Positions 1-5,030 of a stretch of DNA of 5,030 bases are shown piece after piece. Within the stretch, counting starts at the first letter, position 1. Every line of letters begins with the position of its first letter. The position numbers and the translations under genes are program-made. Below the pieces are notes generated by a model. The model searched no databases. It was not told where the DNA came from and saw only the letters and a list, made by a program, of their open reading frames with translations. The DNA is from an uncultured Clostridia bacterium (GTDB lineage Bacteria; Bacillota; Clostridia; Christensenellales; CASEPJ01), in assembly GCA_949289715.1 (NCBI GenBank), contig CASEPJ010000179.1, positions 1-5,030 of the forward strand. Direction: 5' to 3'.

Positions 1-602
1 CACATTGTTATATAGCATATAAAAACGGGGATTTTACTCCGAAATTATATGGCAGGTTGACTTTAAATCCTTTGGCTCATTTCGATTTGCTGGGCACAAT
101 TTTACTTATTTTTTGCGGTTTCGGTTGGGCAAAACCGGTGCCTATAAACCCGTCTAATTTTAAAAATTATAAAAAAGGCGTTTTTTCTACGTCAATTGCA
201 GGTGTTACTGCAAATTATATTTTGGCTTTTATTTCTTTTGGTATTTATGCTTTGAATTACTTTTGTGCAAATGCTATCTTTGCATATACAACCGATTCCG
301 TTTTGTTTATAGCCATAGATTATATTGCGTATTGGATTTTTGTTATAGACATTTCTTTGTTTTTATTTAACTTGTTGCCTGTCTATCCGTTAGACGGTTT
401 CAGAGTCGTCGAAAGTTTTGCAAAGCCTAATAACGCTTATTGCGAATTTATGAGAAAGTGGGGATTCGCTTTGCTTATAGGTTTGCTTCTTTTAGGTACC
501 GTTTTCACCAGATACGATTTAATCGGTTTATATATGAATACCGCAGGGTATTATATTTCTTGGCCCATACAAAAATTTTGGATTTGGGTGTTCGGTCTGT
601 AA
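1..602 (+). CDS. Site-2 protease family (M50) membrane zinc metalloprotease, 5' end cut off by window
   Basis: Intramembrane zinc metalloprotease of the S2P/M50 family, expected to cleave substrates within the cytoplasmic membrane; its substrate is unknown. The frame is open from base 3 and gives 199 visible residues. The first is a His followed by CYIAYKNGD and then GRLTLNPLAHFD, which matches the family pattern HExxH-(G/A)YxAYxxGD...GRLTLNPLxHxD. That His is therefore probably the second zinc-binding His of HExxH. The third ligand is the Asp of NLLPVYPLDG (nt 369-398; Asp codon 393-395). The conserved GWAKPVPINP block lies at visible residues 41-50. Hydrophobic segments fall near visible residues 27-42, 59-84, 100-125 and 153-170. 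A TTG at 57 could be mistaken for the start, but family homology continues upstream of it, so the true start is outside the window, probably by about 30 codons. Two family positions differ: AGV instead of the usual AGP, and PVYPLDG where PIPPLDG is common. It ends 12 nt before scpA. The family call is firm; the role is not known. Confidence 0.93.
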   Translation, partial: HCYIAYKNGDFTPKLYGRLTLNPLAHFDLLGTILLIFCGFGWAKPVPINPSNFKNYKKGVFSTSIAGVTANYILAFISFGIYALNYFCANAIFAYTTDSVLFIAIDYIAYWIFVIDISLFLFNLLPVYPLDGFRVVESFAKPNNAYCEFMRKWGFALLIGLLLLGTVFTRYDLIGLYMNTAGYYISWPIQKFWIWVFGL

Positions 603-605
603 AGC

Positions 606-611
606 GGAGGG
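606..611 (+). promoter_or_regulatory. Ribosome binding site of scpA
   Basis: GGAGGG lies in the 12-nt gap after the protease stop codon, 3 nt before the ATG at 615. The spacing is short but the match to the anti-Shine-Dalgarno sequence is strong. It supports the ATG at 615 as the start, and so the unusual N-terminal extension of ScpA. Confidence 0.75.
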
Positions 612-614
612 AAG

Positions 615-1502
615 ATGGAAAATATTATTTTTAACGAAGAGACAAACGATATTTCTCGGGAAAATGTTTTACAGGAAAAAAATAAAAAATTTTATACCGT
701 TGAAGATTATCCTAATCAGGAATTCGGTAGAGGCGGCTATACCTATAAATTAGCGGATTTCGAAGGCCCTCTTGATTTTCTGCTTTATCTGCTTCATTTA
801 AAAAAAGTTAGTATTAAAGATATTTTTATTTCCGATATAACCGAACAGTTTTTATCGCATATGAATGAAATTTCGGAATTAGATATGGAAAAAGCCGCCG
901 ATTTTCTTAATATGGCTTGCACTTTGCTTGAAATTAAAACGAAGAAGATGTTGCCTGCCGACAATGAGGAAAATCGTATAGAAGTGGAAAATATGGAGAA
1001 ATCTTTAATTTCCGAATTGGAAATTAAAGCAATTAACGAACTTAAAGACGAACTTAAAAATAAAGAAACCATAAACAGGTTTTACAAGGACCCTAATCCT
1101 ACGGTGGGCGATTACCGCCTGATAATGAAAGATTGTTCGTTAGACCAGCTTTTAGATGCTTTTTCTAAACTTGTTGCAAAAATAGATAACAGACCGCCGC
1201 CAGAAAAGATCAGAGAAATAATAAAAGACCGTTTTACCGTAAGTCAGAAAATGGAATCCATAAAGACATTGATTCTTGCAAAAAAAGAAATTGCATTTAC
1301 CAAACTTTTTGATACGGATTATACAAAATCGGAAATTATTACTACTTTTTTGGCTTTATTGGAGTTGCTTAAACGTCAGTTTATCACCGTAAAACAAAGC
1401 GAAAATTACGGAGAAATTAATCTCTCGTTTAACGAAGAATACGATTTTAATCAGGAATCTGAAGAAGAGGAGACCGATAATTACGATGGAGAATCTTATT
1501 AA
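615..1502 (+). CDS. scpA: Segregation and condensation protein A (ScpA, kleisin)
   Basis: Kleisin subunit of the SMC-ScpAB complex. It bridges the heads of the SMC dimer and binds a ScpB dimer, acting on the nucleoid in chromosome compaction and segregation. The ScpA signature FEGPLDFLLYLL is at residues 49-60, and the N-terminal helical domain includes TLLEIKTKKMLP (103-114). The middle (about 117-155) is charged and probably helical. The C-terminal winged helix includes EIAFTKLF (225-232) and TTFLALLELLKRQFITVKQ (243-261). At 295 residues it is longer than the usual roughly 240-260. About 40 residues precede the conserved start region, which normally begins within a few residues of the N terminus. 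No ATG, GTG or TTG lies in frame between 615 and the FEGPLD motif, so the extension is probably translated. The C terminus is acidic (about 273-294) and overlaps the start of scpB. Identification is secure; whether the extension has a function is unknown. Confidence 0.97.
   Translation: MENIIFNEETNDISRENVLQEKNKKFYTVEDYPNQEFGRGGYTYKLADFEGPLDFLLYLLHLKKVSIKDIFISDITEQFLSHMNEISELDMEKAADFLNMACTLLEIKTKKMLPADNEENRIEVENMEKSLISELEIKAINELKDELKNKETINRFYKDPNPTVGDYRLIMKDCSLDQLLDAFSKLVAKIDNRPPPEKIREIIKDRFTVSQKMESIKTLILAKKEIAFTKLFDTDYTKSEIITTFLALLELLKRQFITVKQSENYGEINLSFNEEYDFNQESEEEETDNYDGESY
1036..1058 (+). repeat. Short tandem repeat, 12-nt unit, inside scpA
   Basis: ACGAACTTAAAG at 1036-1047 is followed directly by the same sequence at 1048-1058, where the match ends after 11 bases. 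It encodes the near-repeated residues NELKDELK in the charged linker helix of ScpA. The repeat keeps the frame and is probably a small slippage duplication or chance from helical composition. Confidence 0.6.
1466..1472 (+). promoter_or_regulatory. Probable ribosome binding site of scpB inside scpA
   Basis: AGAGGAG lies 13 nt before the ATG at 1486, a rather long spacing. The same bases fall in a run of four Glu codons near the ScpA C terminus, so they serve both the protein and translation initiation of the next gene. Coupled re-initiation from scpA could also explain scpB translation. Confidence 0.5.
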
Positions 1503-2244
1503 TGTAATCGAATCTTTACTGTTTCTGTCGGGCAAAGGCATTAAAAAGTCCGAAATTCAGGAAAAATTACATATAACGGCAAAAGAATTAAACAAAACAG
1601 TGGAAGATTTGAAAAATAAATATTCGGGGAATTGCGGTATACAATTAATTGTATTTGCCGATAAACTGCAGTTTTCATCCAATCCCGCTTATTCGGACAG
1701 CGTTGCTGAAATTTTAAACCCTATAAAAGAAAAAGAATTGACAAATGCCGTTTTGGAAACTTTGGCAATTATAGCTTTTAAGCAACCGGTAACTAGAATG
1801 GAAGTGGAAGAAATAAGAGGAGCCTCTGCGGACTATTGCGTTCAGGTGCTATTAAAATTAAACCTTATAGAAGTTGTGGGAAGAAAAGATGCAATAGGCA
1901 AACCTTTGCTTTTCGGTACGACGGAAGAATTTTTAAAACGTTTCCAGCTTGAAAGTTTAGATGATTTACCCGATAATAAACATCTTTTAGAAAGATTGCC
2001 CGTTATAGAAACGGAAGATTCGGAAACGACTTCTCTATACGGTTCCACCGAAATAATACCTGTAGAGAGGGAGGAGCTTCCCGAGTTTTTACAGGGAGAA
2101 AATCTTAATATTTACGAAACTGCACAGGAAGGCATTTTGGAAAAACCATATGTTCCGCAAGATCCTCAGGAAAATGAGGAATCGGAATATAATAATGATA
2201 AATTAAACGATTATTTAAACGATACACAAGGTAAAACAGCCTAA
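1486..2244 (+). CDS. scpB: Segregation and condensation protein B (ScpB)
   Basis: Partner of ScpA in the SMC-ScpAB condensin. ScpB forms dimers of tandem winged-helix domains that bind the kleisin linker. The first winged helix covers about residues 3-80, starting with the typical VIESLLFLSGKGI (7-19) and including GIQLIVFADKLQFSSNP (51-67). The second (about 85-153) has ETLAIIAFKQPVTRMEVEEIRG (residues 91-112, the most diagnostic ScpB segment) and then GRKDAIGKPLLFGTTEEFL (132-150). The conserved fold ends near residue 163. Beyond it is a tail of about 89 residues, rich in Glu/Asp (about 22 acidic against 6 basic by hand count) with low-complexity stretches, probably disordered. Total length is 252 residues, against the usual roughly 180-200. 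The gene overlaps scpA by 17 nt, so the two are probably translationally coupled. No better in-frame start is visible. Identification is secure; the tail's role is unknown. Confidence 0.97.
   Translation: MENLINVIESLLFLSGKGIKKSEIQEKLHITAKELNKTVEDLKNKYSGNCGIQLIVFADKLQFSSNPAYSDSVAEILNPIKEKELTNAVLETLAIIAFKQPVTRMEVEEIRGASADYCVQVLLKLNLIEVVGRKDAIGKPLLFGTTEEFLKRFQLESLDDLPDNKHLLERLPVIETEDSETTSLYGSTEIIPVEREELPEFLQGENLNIYETAQEGILEKPYVPQDPQENEESEYNNDKLNDYLNDTQGKTA
1639..1654. repeat. 16-bp perfect palindrome within scpB
   Basis: ATACAATTAATTGTAT is identical to its reverse complement. It is flanked by CGG (1635-1637) and CCG (1658-1660), which could lengthen a hairpin across a small internal loop. It encodes the IQLIV part of the conserved GIQLIV segment of ScpB, so protein constraint combined with AT-rich codon choice may be the whole explanation. 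Confidence 0.5.
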
Positions 2245-2251
2245 TTTCAAC

Positions 2252-2256
2252 GGAGA
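2252..2256 (+). promoter_or_regulatory. Ribosome binding site of the propeller/SH3 protein gene
   Basis: GGAGA sits in the 18-nt gap after scpB, 6 nt before the ATG at 2263. This is a normal strength and spacing for a Firmicutes site. No promoter or terminator fits in so short a gap, which supports co-transcription with scpB. Confidence 0.75.
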
Positions 2257-2262
2257 AAAATT

Positions 2263-4914
2263 ATGAAAAATTCGAAATTTTTATGCTCGTTTTGCGGCAG
2301 ATTATTAATTATAGCTTTTGTATGTGTTTTAATTCTGCCGATATTTTGCGGATTTTCGTCTGCAGAAGAAAATATTACAAGCGAATTGAAAGCGAATAAA
2401 GTGGAAAGCGGTGCGTCGATAGGCAAGGTGAACTTAAATACGCCTCTATCTTCTTTGATGTTGCTTAATCCGGCCGATCCCGACAATCCTTATGTGTTGA
2501 TTGCGGACGGCAATGCATTGAAAGTCGTATATAAAAACAATACCGTTTACGAAGACAAAAATCTTTTTCGTTCTTTTATTTCAATGACCGTTTCGCAAGG
2601 AAATGTATATGCTTTGGACACCGCTGGTTACAGACTTTGCGTTTTTTCCGTTGACTCTAGCGGATGTGTACAAAATTTTACCGAAATAGACCTTGATTTT
2701 ATGGCTTACGATATATTTTCGTCCGAAGGTAAAATTTGCCTTTTGACCGTTCAAGGTATAGACTGTCTTTCTTCTGACAAAACATTTACGCAAATTTTAG
2801 AATATAATTTCGATTTGCCTCAAAAACTTGCTTTTTACGGCGGAAATTATTATATTTTTGCAGATAATGTAATATATGTTTATAATGAAGAAACCGCAAT
2901 TTTAACCAAAACGGACAAAAGTTTTCTGAATTTGGCTGCAGTAGATGTTGACGAAAACTATCTTTATATTGCCGATAATTCTTATTATCAGAATAAAGGT
3001 TTAATAGTTTTAAGACGTTCCGATTTTGAATTTATTTGCTCTTACGAATTATCCTCTTTTACTTCAAGCCCCGTTTCCGGTCAATTGTTCAAAATTGAAG
3101 ATATAAGCATTTATAACAAAGATATAATAGTTACCGACAGTTTGGCAAAGAATGTTCAAAGTTTTTATATGAATAACAGAAATCTTTTGGAATCGGGTTC
3201 CTTTGCTCTGTTTAGTTTCGGTGGGAACGAAGGAATGTTGAATAATCCGCAGTCTAGTGTCGGGTTTGAAAATACCGTGTACATTGCGGATACTTTCAAT
3301 AACAGAATTCAATTATGGTCATCTTCGACCGGTTCGCTAAATGTTAGCGTAAAAACCACCGTTGCGGGACAAAACATAGTCAGTCCGAAAAATATTTGCG
3401 TTAACGGTTCCGTTGTTTTCTCTTTTAACGATAATTTAATTGCAGAAATCACAAAAGAGGGAGAAGAGAGAGTATATTCCCATATTCAAAATAACGTCAA
3501 CGATACTTTCGGCAATATTTTGGATATAAAAATTACATATGACGGAAATATATATGCTATCGATTCTAAAAACAGAATTTTAATTAAACGCTTTGATAGC
3601 GAGGGATTTACCGTTTTATGTCAGGTTTCATCACCTAAAGCTTTGTCTGTAGGGTATTATGGAGCGACAATTTATGTTCTTACCCAAGATGGCGTAAATA
3701 TTTATGACAATTCCGGGGTTTTGCTTTCCGCATATGATTCAAATAATCAAATAAAAGAACTTTCTTTTAAATTTAGCAAATTTTTCGACAGTTCTGTCAA
3801 TATTACCGATATAGCTGTAGATTTTTACGGTAATATTTTCCTTTTAAACAGCAGTCATCAGAATTCGGAAAATAAAATAATAAACGCTTTATATAAACTC
3901 GAAAGATTAAATTATGAATATACTTTAGTTAATATATACGAAACATCTCTTTCCGTTAATTCCGTTAATTTCGACGAAAATTACGATATGTATCTAACTT
4001 CGTCGATGGAATCGTCGGTGTATAAAGTTTTAAGAAACGACATTAATGCAATGAATTATTCTTCCTCAACGGAAATCGAACCTCCCGATACAGAATGCGT
4101 AATTCCGTCTACCGTAGATGTGGATCATGCCATTGTATATCATCATCCTGGTTCGGCTGAAGGACCGGTAATTTATGAGGGAACAGCCGTACTTATTCTT
4201 TCGCAAAATATTGAAAATTATCCGGAATACAATTATATTTATTATAACGGAAATTACGGATATATAAGAAAAACAACAATCATTTCCGGATCTCAGGTTA
4301 ATATTTTAAAAAATTCGCAGGAAAAAGAATTGAGTTTTTCTCAGGCTGTGGTTTTATTTGGCAATGACGGAAATACGGTAAAAATGCTTAAATATCCCTC
4401 TGCAAGCGAAAATGCACCTTTTATATGTTATTTGCCCAAACAAACCGTTGTAAAAGTTATATCGGATGTTGCCGATTACAGCGACAGCGGAGTTTATTTT
4501 TATAAAGTAGAGTATGATAATACAATAGGTTATGTCGCAAGATATAACGTAACGCCTTATTCGTCGGCATCGGAAGATGTCAATTGGACTTCTAACGCAA
4601 AAATTAAAACTTCATCCAATGAAGAAACCGTATTTATGTATTATAATAAAGACGATACGACAAGTGCGATTTATCCCGCTTTGAAAGACGGAGAAAGAGT
4701 AAGGATTGTGGATAAATTCAGTAGAAAGAACGAATGGACTTTAATTGAAGTAAACAATAACGGAGTTTTAGTTCAAGGTTATATAAAAACGATATATATC
4801 GTAACCGATAATCAGAATACAACGGAGCTTATTCTCGGTATTTCCATTCCCGCAGTAGGACTTGCCGCAGGTTCTATAGTTTTAATTTCTAAAAGAAAAA
4901 AAGCAGTTTCATAA
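2263..4914 (+). CDS. Exported, membrane-anchored beta-propeller (NHL-like) protein with C-terminal SH3-like domains
   Basis: I do not recognise this as a named family; function is unknown. The architecture over 883 residues is as follows. A signal peptide covers about 1-34: a basic N terminus (K2, K5, R13), a hydrophobic core at 14-30, and likely cleavage after SSA at 32-34. From about 76 to 593 there are some twelve repeats of a 'VYxxD...NRIxxF' type. The clearest is VYIADTFNNRIQLW (339-352), a good NHL-like match; others are NVYALDTAGYRLCVF (114-128) and NIYAIDSKNRILIKRF (429-444). A Pro/Glu-containing linker lies at about 600-615. Three SH3-like segments follow (about 616-672, 692-765 and 777-846), with GYI/GYV turns at 666-668, 756-758 and 839-841. 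A transmembrane helix at about 855-875 is followed by the basic tail SKRKK. Predicted topology is a large extracellular part with a short cytoplasmic tail. Propellers and SH3b domains usually bind ligands or peptidoglycan, so a cell-wall or surface-binding role is plausible but inferred. No catalytic motif or LPxTG sorting signal is visible. The gene starts 18 nt after scpB and is probably in the same operon. Confidence 0.9.
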   Translation: MKNSKFLCSFCGRLLIIAFVCVLILPIFCGFSSAEENITSELKANKVESGASIGKVNLNTPLSSLMLLNPADPDNPYVLIADGNALKVVYKNNTVYEDKNLFRSFISMTVSQGNVYALDTAGYRLCVFSVDSSGCVQNFTEIDLDFMAYDIFSSEGKICLLTVQGIDCLSSDKTFTQILEYNFDLPQKLAFYGGNYYIFADNVIYVYNEETAILTKTDKSFLNLAAVDVDENYLYIADNSYYQNKGLIVLRRSDFEFICSYELSSFTSSPVSGQLFKIEDISIYNKDIIVTDSLAKNVQSFYMNNRNLLESGSFALFSFGGNEGMLNNPQSSVGFENTVYIADTFNNRIQLWSSSTGSLNVSVKTTVAGQNIVSPKNICVNGSVVFSFNDNLIAEITKEGEERVYSHIQNNVNDTFGNILDIKITYDGNIYAIDSKNRILIKRFDSEGFTVLCQVSSPKALSVGYYGATIYVLTQDGVNIYDNSGVLLSAYDSNNQIKELSFKFSKFFDSSVNITDIAVDFYGNIFLLNSSHQNSENKIINALYKLERLNYEYTLVNIYETSLSVNSVNFDENYDMYLTSSMESSVYKVLRNDINAMNYSSSTEIEPPDTECVIPSTVDVDHAIVYHHPGSAEGPVIYEGTAVLILSQNIENYPEYNYIYYNGNYGYIRKTTIISGSQVNILKNSQEKELSFSQAVVLFGNDGNTVKMLKYPSASENAPFICYLPKQTVVKVISDVADYSDSGVYFYKVEYDNTIGYVARYNVTPYSSASEDVNWTSNAKIKTSSNEETVFMYYNKDDTTSAIYPALKDGERVRIVDKFSRKNEWTLIEVNNNGVLVQGYIKTIYIVTDNQNTTELILGISIPAVGLAAGSIVLISKRKKAVS
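3951..3968 (+). repeat. Short tandem repeat, 9-nt unit, in the propeller gene
   Basis: TTCCGTTAA occurs twice back to back (3951-3959 and 3960-3968) and encodes SVNSVN at residues 564-569, just before the last propeller-like strand. It keeps the frame and looks like a minor local duplication. Confidence 0.6.
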
Positions 4915-4979
4915 TTTAAACATTTAAAACGACTATAAAATTTCTTGTATTAAAAAGCTGTATAAATGCATAAATAATT

Positions 4980-4985
4980 TATAAT
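4980..4985 (+). promoter_or_regulatory. Candidate -10 box for a gene downstream of the window
   Basis: TATAAT matches the sigma-A -10 consensus perfectly. No good -35 hexamer lies 16-18 nt upstream (the region reads around AGCTGTAT at 4956-4963), and the surrounding DNA is very AT-rich, so chance is a serious alternative. If real, transcription would start near 4992, just before the inverted repeat at 4997-5018, and run out of the window. Confidence 0.25.
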
Positions 4986-4996
4986 TCATTCGAGTT

Positions 4997-5018
4997 AATA
5001 ATAGAGTTTTCTATTATT
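4997..5018. repeat. Perfect 9-bp inverted repeat with 4-nt loop
   Basis: AATAATAGA (4997-5005) and TCTATTATT (5010-5018) are exact reverse complements separated by GTTT. The stem has only one G-C pair and no T-run follows on either strand, so it does not fit a canonical intrinsic terminator. It could be a weak transcript-end hairpin, a protein-binding site or a leader hairpin. The rest of 4915-5030 shows no gene. Confidence 0.55.
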
Positions 5019-5030
5019 GAAAGATTTAAA

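Noticed and set aside
57..602. TTG at 57 as the start of the M50 protease
   Set aside because: The frame is open upstream to base 3 and the upstream residues match the conserved family sequence, including a zinc-ligand His; no ribosome binding site suits the TTG.
440..634. Small + strand reading frame overlapping the protease end and scpA start
   Set aside because: It lies in another frame over two well-supported genes and resembles no known protein; a shadow.
794..1072. Minus-strand reading frames opposite scpA, scpB and the propeller gene (for example 794-1072, 1842-2048, 2247-2486, 3064-3312)
   Set aside because: All lie opposite confidently identified genes, show low-complexity translations and have no recognisable domain.
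2335..2358. Lipoprotein signal at Cys29 of the propeller protein
   Set aside because: The residues before the Cys are L-P-I-F, which do not fit a lipobox (Gly, Ala or Ser is expected just before Cys). A normal signal peptidase I site after SSA is more convincing.
4825..4911. LPxTG-type cell-wall sorting signal at the C terminus of the propeller protein
   Set aside because: A hydrophobic helix and basic tail are present, but no LPxTG-like motif precedes them, so a plain transmembrane anchor is preferred.
4915..4928. TTTAAA-CA-TTTAAA after the last stop as a terminator hairpin
   Set aside because: Purely A/T pairs around a 2-nt spacer with no following T-run; expected by chance in such AT-rich DNA.
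4945..4974. TTGTAT (4945-4950) and CATAAA (4969-4974) as a promoter
   Set aside because: Both hexamers match consensus only partly and AT-rich sequence yields such pairs often; the TATAAT at 4980 is the better -10 candidate.

Overview
The window looks like chromosomal DNA from a low-GC Gram-positive bacterium, most likely an uncultured anaerobic clostridial lineage. That placement is an inference. It rests on the AT-rich codon use, the purine-rich GGAG-type ribosome binding sites, the M50 protease–scpA–scpB gene order common in Firmicutes, and an Sec-exported, propeller-plus-SH3 surface protein. No species can be named from the sequence alone.

Layout: four genes lie on the + strand and nearly touch, which suggests one operon. 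(1) At 1-602 is the 3' part of a site-2 protease (M50 family) integral membrane metalloprotease; the window opens on the second histidine of its HExxH motif. (2) After a 12-nt gap, 615-1502 encodes ScpA, the kleisin of the SMC-ScpAB chromosome condensation complex. (3) ScpB, at 1486-2244, overlaps scpA by 17 nt. (4) After an 18-nt gap, 2263-4914 encodes an 883-residue exported protein. It has a signal peptide, about twelve beta-propeller/NHL-like repeats, about three SH3-like domains, a C-terminal transmembrane helix and a short basic tail. The last 116 bases are non-coding and AT-rich. They hold a perfect 9-bp inverted repeat and a consensus-like -10 box, but no convincing intrinsic terminator.

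How the genes work together: ScpA and ScpB, with an SMC protein encoded elsewhere, form the bacterial condensin that compacts and segregates chromosomes. The M50 protease commonly sits beside them, but no mechanistic link is visible here. The propeller protein should face outward from the membrane, so a direct role in condensin is unlikely. Its link to the operon is positional only. It is the least explained gene in the window and the best candidate for something undescribed. I found no RNA genes, CRISPR arrays, insertion sequences or phage genes.
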